A DNA stretch of 64,000 nt from Carya illinoinensis (GCF_018687715.1 NC_056754.1:13724501-13788500), one strand, 5' to 3'. Positions 47,101 to 58,195 are shown, counted from the stretch's first letter. The notes: generated by a model from the sequence alone, not told the origin. Made by a program: numbers and translations.

Positions 47101-50100
47101 GTCGTTTCACTCCTACATTTGTGTTTTACACACAAATTAAACGACGCCGTTTGTTATTAAACCAAACAGCGTCGTTTTGTCTATAAGGTGAAAAAAAAAA
47201 TAGAACGGCGTCGTCTGGTATTAAACCAAACGGTGCCGTTTAGATATTATACAGTCGTCGTCTTCGTTCTTCTTCCCCGCTCTGCGTTTCTAACCCTCTC
47301 TCTCTCCTCTGCAACTCTCTCTCTCTCTCTCTACTCTCTCAGATGAACGACGCCGTAGGGGGGAACCGAGAACCGACCGTGAACCGCCAGAGAACTGCCG
47401 AAGTCGATATGGCCGGTTGCTCTCCTCCCCGTCGACCGGTTACGGTCGGTTGTTCCACCGTTCAAACTCTCATTGGTCAGCGGCGGTTTTGCCCAAAAAC
47501 CGCGCCGAAGGGGTCGGTTTTCACCCTTAAAGAGAGGTATGGGAGAAACCATACCGATCAGGCGGACGAGACACTTTGGTCGAACGGCGAGGAACTGTGA
47601 TAGTGTCTAGATCACCCGTAGAAGATTCAGTCGAAGCAGGCTCAGATGGTGGATCAAGCTCAGGAAGGGGCAAAGTAGGGTGTCGTCTTTCATAGACAAG
47701 TCCAGGTTTGAAGCAAACAAGAGAAGAAGCCAAGTCATCAAAATGAGGCAAAACATGCATCTCAAGCAAAGACTCAACATGAGAAGAAAATAACGACTGA
47801 TTTTCAAAAAAAACAACATGATGAGAAATGCGAAATTGGTTAGAGCATGGATCATAGCAAACATAACCTTTTTGCGAAGTACTATAACCCATAAAAGCGC
47901 ATTTAACTGATTGAGTAGATAGTTTATAAGGCTCATGGAAAGGTAAATGAACAAAACAAACACAGCCAAAAGTATGCATATCAAGGTAGCTAGGATGCTG
48001 ATGATAAAGACGAAAGTAAGGAGTTTCAAAATTCAGGACACTAGACGGCAATCTATTATTTAAATAAACAGCCGTAGACAAGGCTTCGACCCAGAATTTA
48101 GGAGGAACGGATGATTGAAGCAATAAAGTACGAACAACATCCAACAAATGTCGATTTTTACGTGTAGCGACACCATTTTACTAAGGTGTATAAGGACAAA
48201 AACGTTGATAAACAATGCCATGTTGTTAGAGAAAATCATGAAACTCACGAGACATATATTCACTAGCTGAATTAGACCTTAGAATTTTAATGCGAGAAGA
48301 AAATTGAGTCTCAACATAAGCAGTGAGTTGTTGGAAAAGAGAGAAGACCTCAGATTTAAAACAAAGAAAATAAATCCAGCTATACTTTGTATAATCATCA
48401 ATGAATGTAACAAGGTATTTATAATTTACATGTGAGATAATAGGAGAAATGCCCCACACATCACTATGAATCAAATCGAAACAACATTCAGTATGACTAC
48501 CATGAGAAGGAAAAGAAAGAGACTTACTTTTACCTACTTTCCACATGGAGCAATCAAAAGAGAGATGAGAAGAAAATTTATCTTTATTGCCCAACAAACC
48601 AGAATTTATTACATGGGATAAAACAACGGAATTAGAATGATCCAACCGTTTGTGCCACACTTCACACTTATTGTTCACAGTGTTACAAGCAAACGAAATA
48701 ACAGCATGAAGGGAAAAATGCAGAGAAAATAAACGTCCGACTTTAGGCCCCTTCGCGAGTATTTGGCCCGACACTTGATCCTGCACAAGACAACCATCAC
48801 AAGAAAAACGAACATCACAGTTGTTATCAACCAACTGTCAGACAGATATAAGACTAGTAGAAAGCTGAGGTGATAAAAAATATCCCGAACAGTGGAATCA
48901 ACATCCCCAATAGCATGAATAGGTAACTAACTACCATTAGCAATCTGAATATGTGATGATCCATTATAAGGCCGAACATTACTAAGAGTATCAGAAGAGC
49001 TAGTCATTTGATTATACGCACCTGAATCAACAAGCCATGAGAATGATGAAAGGGAACCGTTACCTTGCAACCCTAAGGTTGAAAATGCTGAAATAATCAT
49101 CTGCTAGACCATCTCTGGAGTAGAAGAAACTCCCGCAGTAGTAGAAGAAGAGGAATCCATAGTAGCTTGATAAGCATTAGCCTGACGATTCTGGGGACGA
49201 GTAGGACAATCTTTAATAATATGTCCCGGCTTCTTACAGTAGTTGCAAGATTTTCTTGCACAGTGGGCAGCAATACGTATTCCTTGCAGCTAAAGCATTG
49301 AACGTTCTGCATGTCCCATCCCTTGCCTTTCCTGTGAGCAGCATAAGCCACAAAATTGGGTATCATTTTGTCATGCTGATAAGTGGCCTGGGTGGCAAGA
49401 CGCTACTCCTCACGAAGTAACTCCCCAAAACAAACATCCAAAGATGGCACAGGATCACGGTTCATCAAATTGGAGTGAGTGGCCTCAAATTCAGGTCGTA
49501 ACTTCATTAAAAACTTATCACACTTGCTTTGCTCATGAACGGCCTTTTCAACAGAGAGAGAAGCTTCCGATACCTTGGCATAAATGATGTCAGTAAACTC
49601 TCCCCAAAGAGTATTAAAGTCAGAAAAATAATCTTGAATGGAGAGATCGCCCTGAGTGTAACTGGCAATCTCGTATTCTAATTGAAAATGCCGGGCAGTG
49701 TTGTCCTGATTATATACTTTTCCTAAGTATCCCCACATAAATTTAGCAGTCTTATAAGGTCTCAGATTGAGAAAAATAAGAGGATCAACAGAGCCTAAAA
49801 TCCATGTCATCACCCTAGCATCTTTGATCTTCCACTGAGCCAACTTAGGAAGCTCAGTAGGAGTGGGATCACTACTATCTATATGACCCTATAAATCTTT
49901 CCCCAAAACAAATAAGCGAAATTGAAATTCTCTGGCAGAATAAGTCTTACCCGTGAATTTCATAGTAAAAGAGTCTGAAGACATGATGCTCATAAAAGGA
50001 AAAACAGCCAAGAATAATACCTCACGTATCTACTGAGCACCAAAAAATGAAAATGCCGAGAACCAAAGAAAAGGAACTACCGTGAACCAAAAGATTAAAC

Positions 50101-53100
50101 TTGTCGGGAACCAAAAACAACCTCACAGAAACTACCGAGAAGCCCAACTCCTGCACAGAGATTGCCGAAAGCCACAAAGCCACCATAGAGACTTCTGAGA
50201 AGCCCAAGTCTGTCAGAAACTGCCGAAAGCTACAAATCCACCACATAAACGTCCATGAACCACAACCACGGTCACTAATAGCCCAGACCTTGCTAACAGT
50301 GCCAAGAACCAAAACAAAAGGCCAAGGAATGGCGCGCCCAGCAACGAAGAAGGCAAAAATTCTCACAGGCAGTGCCGACACGGACAGCAATATTGTTCAC
50401 CAACGAAAAAAAAAATCCCACAAGGAAGAACTAGAAATATTTCTAAGATTTGGCTCTGAAACCATGTCAAATTGGATTCAATACCTCCTTAGTGAGGATT
50501 TCCTTTCATTATATAGGCACAAGTGTGCAAGATACAAGGGTAGAATCAAGCCTAAATTACAGGAATGAAATCTATTTACAAGAAAGGAAACTATGACTAT
50601 GTACAAAATCTGTCTAACTATGGAACTGCTGCTATCTAAATAAGGAAGTATATATAAACAAATCATAAAAGATAAATAAGGAAATAGGAAGTGTATCATG
50701 CTGTCAAAGTCTAAAGGGAGGGCATTGTGAAGACGGGAAACAAGGGGTTGGGATTGGGGTTTCGGGTTGAGTATTAGTTATACAGGAAACAAGGGGTTGG
50801 GGTCGGGGAGGTGTGTTCCATTCCAATTCGGGAATGGTGTATTTTGGGTAGTTTTTCATGGGCTTTTTGGGTCATTAAGGGCTCTCTAATATGGGCTAGG
50901 TGTTTTCTTGTATACGTCCAGTATACTTGGTTACTCCTATTGATATATATATAATATTTTTACTTATTAAAAAAATATCAAAGGAGCTGAAACAACAAGG
51001 ATTACATTAGATCAGTAGATTTACAAGTGTAATAATTTTCTGTAGAATTAACACATTGAAAAGAGTGTCTCACAATATTTGGGACTGCAATTGTTATTTC
51101 AAGGGTTGGAAGTAATCTACTTTATGATGTATACTTGCGTTTTGTGTAATTCGAGGTTTTCTTATTAGTATGCTCAGTTTTAAGCATTTCCTGATGATAA
51201 CATATTCAGATAAAAAAAACAAAAATGCTGCTGTTGGAAGCAAATTCTGATAACATATTCAGTTTTAAGCATCTCCTTTTTGTCCATATTCTTTCCATGA
51301 ATTTGAAAATTCTGATATCAATGGTTTGTGATTTTATTGATAAATATTTCGTGTATGTTTGAGTTGAATCTTGATGCATCCATTTGCAAGCAATATGTTG
51401 CTCATTCCCCTCTTTCTTATGATGAAATTGTTGGTGCAGACTTTTCACGAGTCATTAGTTGCAGCTGGAGCAGGAATTGCCTTAGTTGATTCAGTGGTGA
51501 TGTCTTGACCTGGCACGTCAGTCTCTTAGTGATACTGATTATATTTAAAATTTTATGCGCTCCACTGAAACAAAACATTTTTTTTTGCTTCAATGCAATG
51601 TGATTTAGAAGGGGATGGAATCTTAATGTTTGCTCCTTCAAATGTTCATACTTGCACTGAAGTTTAATTGATTCTGGAAGTAGTTTCTAGTTTTAAGTTC
51701 TTCTAGATTGTTAGACAGGTTAGTTCTAGCGATGTTTCCAAATTTTATATTTCTTATTTCAGGTTGCTGCATCAAAGAACTGCCTGGATCCACCTGTGGG
51801 ATTTGCTTTGATAAGACCTCCAGGACATCATGCTATTCCGTTGGGGCCTATGGGGTTTTGTGTTTTTGGAAATGTGGCCATTGCAGCTCGTTATGCCCAA
51901 CGTGCACATGGGTTAAAGCGTGTGTTTATCATTGATTTTGACGTTCACCATGGGAATGGGACAAATGATGCTTTTTATGACGATCCAGATATATTTTTCC
52001 TTTCAACTCACCAAGTAAGCAATAATTTGGCCTTGAACTATTTTTTATGTTTTGCCCTGCCATTTGGTCACAAACTTCTTAATTTTCTTAATCTTTGAGC
52101 AGCTTCATATTTCTCACCAATTATGAAATTTCTCATTATTTCAATGAATCATTTCTTTTAACAGAAGTAGATTATGTAAACACTTAACTCGAAATTCCAG
52201 ATTCCATTGTGGAAGACAACTTTTTTTGAAGAATTCTCCATGGTATATTTTTCCATGCATAATATGAAAAAATGAATGCCAAAATTTGGCTGCCTCTTAG
52301 TATCGGCAAGAAAAAGTACATAGAAGTATCCATTTAGATATATATAGCCTGGAACTTACCAAAATAGGAAAGATATCTGTACCGTGTCAAAGTAAGGCAC
52401 CATGTCATATATGTGTTTAGATAGATTCTATTTTGAGAGAGTTGAAAAGGTACTCTTGTTGGAAGGTTCTATACATCTGGGTCAACCCTTGATAATGGTA
52501 CATATGTAGCTATGCATATATAAGAGTAAATAATATGCGTCTCTGAGTGACTGTAGTGAAAAGGATCATGCTTTATGACTACAAAATATTCTGTCTTCAA
52601 AATACTTTTCTGTTGTATGTTTCTGTTCTATTATACTATCCAGATCCGAATAAGACTGCATAATAGATGTTCTGTTTTCAATTATTTAATAATTACTATT
52701 TCCATTGAATGGGTAACATCTTGAAAGTTCATTTCTCACCAATCAATCTAGTCCAATTTTGGTCTTGTTTAATACAGGATGGAAGCTACCCTGGTACTGG
52801 TAAAGTTGATGAGGTAGGCCGCGGAGATGGCGAAGGAACAACACTAAATCTGCCTCTACCAGGAGGCTCAGGTGACATTGCCATGACAACTGTGTTTGAT
52901 GAAATCATTGCACCTTGTGCTCAAAGGTTTAAACCAGACATAATTCTTGTCTCTGCTGGGTGAGAATCCTATTTCTTTTGAAAGAAATGCATGCTTCTCA
53001 TGAAAAACAATGTTTGCTCAAAGACCTAATCAATCCACCATCCCTTTGTTTTTTTTAATATTTAACTGTCTCTTGTTGAGTTGTAGATGTCAAGTCAGTA

Positions 53101-54009
53101 TGAAGGAATTTCTTAATTATTTCGTTTTCTATTTCATTGACTCTAAAATAAACTGTTGTGCATGTTGACCCATTAATACGGGAGAAATCCCAAAAGGAGG
53201 TTGCTATAGGTGGAGCTAGAGCCTTGGTAAAGAAGGGAGGATGGTGGATTGATTCATTGAATGAACGTCTGTTAGTAACCACTGTTCATACCCCAACTTC
53301 TAACCTATCTAATTATGAAAGAGGTTGAAGGAAAATAATTCTAACCACTGCACTTGAACAAAAAATAACAACAGATAATGAAATTTCTGGAAAGTAATTT
53401 TACAAGATGTTTAACAAAGTTAATATTTAGTATACTTTTTATCCTATGCCCTCCGATTCAAAGTTGTATGGCTGTGTTGAATTTGCAATTTTAATTTTAA
53501 TTTTTCTTTCTCAATTACAATGAACACATCTGAGGCACATGCACTAATTAGCTCATTTTTCAAAATATGGCTCGCCTTTTTCTCCTTTTCTTGACTTTGC
53601 TGGTGGGAGAAATGAAGCTTAGGCTTAGCTCTGGATAAACATTTTAGAGATTCACCAGTATTGAAATTCGAATTTGACACTTGCATATCTTGCAACTGAA
53701 CTTGTTAGGTATGATGGTCATGTATTGGATCCCCTGGCCAGTCTGCAGTTCACCACAGGAACATACTACATGCTTGCATCCAAAATCAAACTCCTTGCCA
53801 AAGATCTATGTGGGGGTCGCTGTGTGTTTTTCTTGGAAGGAGGATACAACCTCAAGTCACTTTCATACTCGGTGGCAGATTCATTCCGCGCTTTTCTTGG
53901 GGAGCAGAGCTTGGCATCCGAGTTTGACAACCCTGCCATTTTGTACGAGGAACCATCAACCAAGGTTAAGCAAGCGATTCAGAGGGTGAAACATATACAT
54001 TCCTTATGA
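37651..54009 (+). CDS. HDA14: Class II-like histone/lysine deacetylase HDA14 (9 exons)
   Basis: Exons: 37651-37690, 38820-39094, 40221-40295, 41263-41364, 42901-42972, 51440-51496, 51763-52014, 52778-52959 and 53709-54009. Phases agree throughout and give 451 residues. The deacetylase domain starts around [15 protein letters not shown] and runs to the end. Active-site features are [16 protein letters not shown] with the paired His, [12 protein letters not shown] with zinc-ligand Asp and His, [12 protein letters not shown] with the third zinc ligand (Asp), and [13 protein letters not shown]. The N-terminal ~75 residues are basic, Ser-rich and unconserved, as for an organelle transit peptide. 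Arabidopsis HDA14 is a plastid/mitochondrial lysine deacetylase linked to Rubisco activase and also reported to act on tubulin. Exon 1 (40 bp) is the weakest part: it was chosen for its ATG, donor and fitting phase. Intron 5 is 8,467 bp and full of transposons, yet its splice sites are intact. Confidence 0.88.
38036..38115 (-). repeat. Short LINE 3'-end-like remnant in HDA14 intron 1
   Basis: GTCCAAGTACACAGGACATA followed by TACAAGAGGAAACACC resembles the 3' end region of plant L1 elements seen elsewhere in this window (compare 43130-43160). Only a remnant remains. Confidence 0.4.
40571..40680 (+). repeat. LINE 3'-tail-like remnant in HDA14 intron 3
   Basis: TTTCTCTTATACAAGTCCCG, TATACTTGGGTTACCC and an A-rich end (TAAAAATTTC...ATAAAATAAAAA) match in style the LINE tail at 50.9 kb (CTTGTATACGTCCAGTATAC). 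The body of the element is missing. Confidence 0.45.
43105..43575 (-). mobile_element. L1-type LINE 3' fragment (zf-RVT region) in HDA14 intron 5
   Basis: The minus strand encodes [15 protein letters not shown], the zf-RVT zinc-binding end of plant L1 reverse-transcriptase proteins. It is followed by [10 protein letters not shown] and, after shifts, [15 protein letters not shown] and [15 protein letters not shown], all in the expected order for the L1 C-terminus. Stops and frameshifts break it. It is 5'-truncated and antisense to HDA14. Confidence 0.75.
44055..44097. repeat. (GA)n microsatellite
   Basis: About 21 GA units inside HDA14 intron 5. Confidence 0.95.
44170..45083 (+). mobile_element. 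LINE-like ORF1 remnant split by the Copia element (left part)
   Basis: An open stretch at 44192-44878 (about 228 residues) continues past a stop with [16 protein letters not shown] and [13 protein letters not shown], segments of the type found at the end of plant L1 ORF1. The Copia element is inserted at 45083/45084 and the same unit resumes at 50707 after duplicating AAGTC. No reverse transcriptase is present, so the element was internally deleted before or after insertion. An alternative is a DUF4283-type gene fragment. Confidence 0.5.
45084..45325 (-). repeat. 3' LTR of the Copia element
   Basis: 242 bp, TG...CA, paired with 50465-50706. The polypurine tract lies immediately inside it. 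Confidence 0.95.
45333..46866 (-). pseudogene. Copia reverse transcriptase and RNase H region
   Basis: The reverse transcriptase part (about 285 residues, 46866-46022) has [24 protein letters not shown] sequence, [18 protein letters not shown] and the YVDDIVITG catalytic motif. A stop and a frameshift at about 46020 separate it from RNase H, which has [36 protein letters not shown] and, after another shift, [13 protein letters not shown]. It is not translatable as one protein. Confidence 0.85.
46867..47529. mobile_element. Non-autonomous hAT-like element (663 bp) inside Copia pol
   Basis: It lies between the integrase and reverse transcriptase parts of the Copia element. The octamer AAGAGAGG flanks it on both sides (46859-46866 and 47530-47537). 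The ends are TAGGGGTG on the left and TAAGGGTG in reverse complement on the right, the form of Ac-type hAT termini. Subterminal regions are rich in CCGGT/ACCGG motifs on both sides. The middle holds a series of AACGACGCCGTT-type palindromic motifs and, near 47300-47340, (CT)n runs before an ATG. It encodes no transposase. Confidence 0.82.
47530..48834 (-). pseudogene. Copia integrase region
   Basis: The minus strand gives a pre-integrase zinc region ([31 protein letters not shown]), then the integrase core (FVTFIDDY-like, here [28 protein letters not shown], where Asp of the usual DNG is changed). After a break follows the core's C-terminal part, with [20 protein letters not shown] and [14 protein letters not shown] stop and shift near 48180-48240 break the frame, and the hAT-like element cuts it off at 47530. 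Confidence 0.85.
49097..49980 (-). pseudogene. Copia gag region
   Basis: A UBN2-type gag: [48 protein letters not shown] and [20 protein letters not shown] (49843-49403). Past a stop there is a zinc-knuckle segment starting VQCFSCKEY at about 49300 that shifts frame before the knuckle closes. Non-functional. Confidence 0.85.
50465..50706 (-). repeat. 5' LTR of the Copia element
   Basis: 242 bp, TG...CA, paired with 45084-45325. The primer-binding site lies immediately inside it at about 50452-50464. Confidence 0.95.
50707..50990 (+). mobile_element. LINE-like remnant, right part with 3' tail
   Basis: It continues the 44.2-45.08 kb sequence after the Copia insertion (AAGTC duplicated). It ends with CTTGTATACGTCCAGTATAC, TTGGTTACTCCTATTGATA and a T/A-rich tail ending AAAAAAATATC, typical of plant L1 3' ends. 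Confidence 0.5.
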
Positions 54010-55695
54010 GGATGTCCAAACCTGTATGGTATGTATTAACTACTTTTTAAGTTGTTCACGTAGTTCCATGTACATTTGGAAGTTGTCTATATCCGATATT
54101 CCCATAAGAATGTCTCACTTCCAACGCTGTAAATTGGTATACAAATACTGAAGAAAAAATTTTTATTTTATTTCATTTTTAAATATATGATTGACAGCTT
54201 AGAGCATAAGTTACCGAAGTATCTCGTCCTTGGAAAATGTCATTCTAATTTCTTGACCGAATTGGTTGGTCATGTTGTGCTTTTTCGTGGCCGAATTGGT
54301 TGGTCATGTTGTGCTTTTAATTGATCAATTATCTCTTTATGCGCTCATGCAAGATGGTATAACTCACTCTGATCTTATATTCATGAAGTCTATACATCAA
54401 TATTAATATTATATCGAATTTGACACTTGCATATCCTGTAAAATAAATCCCGGTACACGTGTTTTGGAGAGGTTCCGACATCCAAAAAAAAGAAAAAGAA
54501 AAAGTAAAAGAAGATGAATGATAATTTGAATATAATCAATTAATTGCTCCTCGATGGAAGACGTACGTACATAGTAACAAATGATCATGAGATTTGAATA
54601 TTTTCAAATCTTATACTGTACTGTAAATAGCTTATATTTGTCGCAAGTTTTTGAACCTTGAACGTTGGAAAAGTATTCTTCATGATGTCGCACGTGGAAC
54701 ATAAACGTCACTTCCCAAAAGATATGTCTCCTCTTTCGGTCGTTCACTAGGTACCCTTAATATATACAACTTAGGTTAATTATTTAAAAGATCATGGTCA
54801 ATATGCAAAATTTAATTGCTGTCATTTGGACGTCTTTTCATTCGTTTTCACCAAATTAAGGAGCTCTTTAATTTTGGTCTTCAACAACTAGTCTCGAACA
54901 ACATGAATGAATATTATATCAGGTGGATAAAAGCAAATGACAAAAAACTCAAAAGATTTATAGCACTTTAGTTGGTATATGCTGTACAATTTTTAATCAT
55001 TCTCATGAAGAAAAAGGATATGGAGTAGGTTGGGAGAAAGAAATCATGCATATCTTATACAAACCAAAGCTTGAAATGGGAAAAGAAAGTTGCAGAGAAA
55101 TGAAGTAGCTTTAACATGATCTGTAGCTAGTATGAACTCAGATATCATTAAAATTCTATGCATCATGGATTTCCAACATCAGATAGTCATGATTAGCTTG
55201 GGGGATAAACATGGAGTTCCATGCTACGTTATAAGCCATACCCACCTTTTTCTCACAGGAGAAAATCATGAGCCATGCTTAAAGGTGACCTGCCAACTGC
55301 ATAGAGGGAACATAAAATTCCAACTTTTAGCAAATTGTAATGATGGTTTTGTGATAAAGATATATTAAGCCATGGCTAACTGCATAAGCATGGGTCTGTG
55401 TTTGTCGATCGAGTTGGTTTGCTAGCTCATGTTTGTCTTAAAAATATAAGAAGAAAACAAAGGTACGTACATTGAAGGGCCGGGGGTAGATGGAAGAAAA
55501 TGACTCATAATCAACCTCATAACAAGGCATGACGAGGATGCGTGTCCCATGGGGTCCTTTAAGGACTGCCAGTACTACTAGTGCTAGCCTTTCTGTAAGA
55601 CATAATTAAGCTGAATCATGTAATAAATAAGAAAGGAATGCACAAGATTTTTGTTGAGGAAGTGAGGTTTTTCAATTTAAGTGGCTCCAAAACTC

Positions 55696-55698
<3 letters not shown>

Positions 55699-55742
<44 letters not shown>
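55699..55742. repeat. (CT)n microsatellite
   Basis: About 22 CT units followed by a (TA)n run to about 55760. Confidence 0.95.
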
Positions 55743-55744
<2 letters not shown>

Positions 55745-56383
55745 GTATATATATATATAGTTCTGATCTTACAGTGCACCGGCCCCATTGACGAACTCAT
55801 TAACAAGTAATATGAATTTTCGGAACTCCGATGGTACCATCTGGCCGGTACTTATGAACTCACTAGCATCAACCCATTTACAGGATGTTTAAAAGATCAT
55901 GCTGATTCAACTACAATCCAAGTGCCCCATATTTTGACAGTAGGAATTGCCAAAAAGTACTGCAAATATAAAACCAAACATCAATAACTGAAAACTCATT
56001 ATATGATATCATGACCTGTTATTGATTTGGATTTAAACGACAAAAACCTTAATTGTTTGTCAACAAATATGTGTGGACTAAGTGGCTCTTCGCAAGAAGA
56101 TATATATATATATACAAGTAGAAACAGTTTACATAGATCATCATTCATTAATGTCAACTTAGCAATCATAAATTCCAAGAATTTCAAAAAAAATAAGTCA
56201 GCAGCAGAGGGTACGATACATGACAACATATATAATTATATCTTTCATTCTCTTGATTGTATGCTGACACTAGATATGAATTTGTGGGGAAAAGGAAATG
56301 CCTTCCCATATTAATATATCTCGTCGCTGTCAAAACCAAGAAGAGTTTAGCCAGCTTAAGTCGGCATCTCATTATTAGTGTGT

Positions 56384-56440
56384 CGGCAGAGGTATACCGT
56401 GACGGCAGAGGTATACCGTGACAGCAGAGGTATTAATGGA
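56384..56440. repeat. 19-bp tandem repeat, three copies
   Basis: CGGCAGAGGTATACCGTGA at 56384 and 56403, with a diverged third copy at 56422 (CAGCAGAGGTATTAATGGA). Confidence 0.9.
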
Positions 56441-56952
56441 GAAATGTTAATTTGAGTACTAACCAATCTGTATGGAGACAGATGCTACTAATTTGCAATA
56501 GCAGTGAAGTAACTAGGGCTATGTCATGCTGTCCTCAGGTTAACATCATTGATATACTTTTTTGGCTATAGGTTTTTTTTTTTTTTTCTTGTCATTTTTT
56601 TCTTGTCTGAAAACTTTTCCTTTGTCGTTGGGATAGCAATATTGCCCTCAACAGTGTTTCTCATGCAGTATTGCTCACCATTCTGCCAAGAGTACTGCAT
56701 TAAAGTTTTGAATAAGCGCTTGTCTCATATGTATATATAAATATCACAACTCAATCATGACATGCACATAAAATGTATTTTCAAACAATTCTTTTTCTTT
56801 TTAACCTAAAATTGCTTCATGTGGACGGATGATGTTAATCCTTATCCTTTTATGTTTAGTTAAAAGACCAGTTAATTTAGCTGGTGATCACTATACATAC
56901 AGTATGCGCCCGCCCTTATTCACCTAACTCAATTCAATTCTTGAACAGAAAT

Positions 56953-56956
<4 letters not shown>

Positions 56957-56995
<39 letters not shown>
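56957..56995. repeat. (CT)n tract in XND1 promoter/leader
   Basis: About 19 CT units ending roughly 96 bp before the XND1 start codon. Pyrimidine patches near plant transcription starts are common; any regulatory role is inference. Confidence 0.95.
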
Positions 56996-56998
<3 letters not shown>

Positions 56999-57091
56999 TT
57001 CCCCAAAAGGCTATATAAGATACTTGACCAAGGATTTCGACTCTCAATTGCCAAGACATTATTCTCTTTGGACTTGCTTTATACTTAGAAG

Positions 57092-57891
57092 ATGGGAGAT
57101 GACAGTGTCAACCTTCCTCCTGGTTTTCGATTCTGCCCAACCGATGAAGAACTCGTCCTTCACTTTCTCTATCGCAAGGCCTCACTCTTGCCTTGCCATC
57201 CCAACATAATTCCTGATCTTGATCTTTGTCTGCATGATCCTTGGGACTTCATCAATGGCATGTTTATATTCAAAATTTATATCATGTTCGTATATATTTT
57301 CTGCTCAAAGTTTCAGGTGTCATGTAATCTATTAACATGTTTCTACCGTTTATATATGCAGGCAAGACATTATCAAGTGGAAGTACCTTCTACTTCTTCA
57401 GCAAGGTGACTGAAAATCGATTCACAAAGAAAGGGTATTGGATGGATTTAGATAATGATGAACCTGTACTGACAAGTGCTGGAAAGAAAGTGGGAATCAA
57501 GAAACATCTTGTTTTTTACATTGGTCAAGCTCCAGAAGGTTATGAAACTGCTTGGATAATGCAAGAATATCACCTTTGCAACTATGGGGTGAGTGGTGCA
57601 TTCAACAACAGAAGAGTAAAGCGAAAAGTACTACTGAGTAAACTCTTTTAACTATTCCATTCTACTGATATTTCTCATATTTGATATTTCGCACCTTCTA
57701 TTCATCCCTCTTTTTGGTCACAATAGGACCGTACCAAATGGGTTTTATGCCGAGTTCATGAGAGGAAGGGCAATTTTGCTGAATGTTTCTGCTGCAGCGA
57801 CGATGACGATAATGGAACAGAGCTCTCAAGCCTAGATGAAATGTATCTGTCAACTATAGATGATGATCTTGATGAAATCAGTTTTTCATAA
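57092..57891 (+). CDS. XND1: NAC-domain transcription factor XND1 (NAC104)
   Basis: Exons 57092-57257, 57362-57588 and 57727-57891 give 185 residues, close to the 187 I recall for Arabidopsis XND1. The NAC domain shows subdomain [21 protein letters not shown], then [26 protein letters not shown] across the first junction, [45 protein letters not shown] and [11 protein letters not shown]. The short acidic C-terminus ([26 protein letters not shown]) matches the XND1 tail. By family XND1 restrains xylem vessel differentiation and secondary wall formation. Intron 1 needs a GC donor (ATG|GCATGT) to keep the frame; the nearby GT gives a premature stop. Intron 2 is ordinary GT-AG. The start is the first ATG, with the conserved MGD opening. 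Confidence 0.9.
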
Positions 57892-58163
57892 GGAGTTTTA
57901 GTAACAAGGTTCAGATTATACATTCTAAATACAATTGAAGTCTTTTTCTTCCGTCTCTCTCGGACTAATCAGCCTGCTCAACTTGTTATATTTAAAGGGA
58001 TTAGTGTAACCACTCCAATGACGCTATATTGTACTGTATCATTAGTACAAGTCGATTTACTTTATAAAAAGCAGATATCAATGAACTTAATTTATTATTA
58101 TTGTTTTCTGAGCTTTAGATTGCTATAAATTGTTTGGCATCATCCCTATCTGCATATACATAC

Positions 58164-58195
<32 letters not shown>

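Larger units (their letters stand above)
45084..50706 (-). mobile_element. Ty1/Copia LTR retrotransposon, complete ends, broken coding region
   Basis: Two 242-bp LTRs (45084-45325 and 50465-50706), TGTCAAATTGG...CATGCTGTCA, are equal in length and differ at about 10 positions by eye (about 96% identical). AAGTC lies on both outer sides (45079-45083 and 50707-50711). On the minus strand the primer site TGGTTTCAGAGCC (one change from the tRNA-Met site) sits directly inside the 50.5-kb LTR, and a polypurine tract GAGGGGGAA directly before the 45.3-kb LTR. Domains on the minus strand are gag (49.9-49.1 kb), integrase (48.8-47.5), reverse transcriptase (46.86-46.02, with YVDDIVITG) and RNase H (46.0-45.3). 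Stops and frameshifts interrupt gag, the integrase and the RT/RNase H junction, and a hAT-like element splits pol. It is antisense to HDA14, inside intron 5. Confidence 0.92.
54010..57091. other. Intergenic region between HDA14 and XND1
   Basis: No gene is recognisable. It contains a duplicated GAATTGGTTGGTCATGTTGT block at 54259 and 54293, a long (CT)n run at 55699-55742, three 19-bp tandem copies near 56384-56440, and a (CT)n run at 56957-56995 in the likely XND1 leader. Frames near 55132-55368 and 56027-56314 show no domains. Confidence 0.5.

Noticed and set aside
46856..47600. 66-106 residue frames within the hAT-like element
   Set aside because: They have no homology to transposases and overlap in opposite strands. 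They are by-products of CG-rich repeats.
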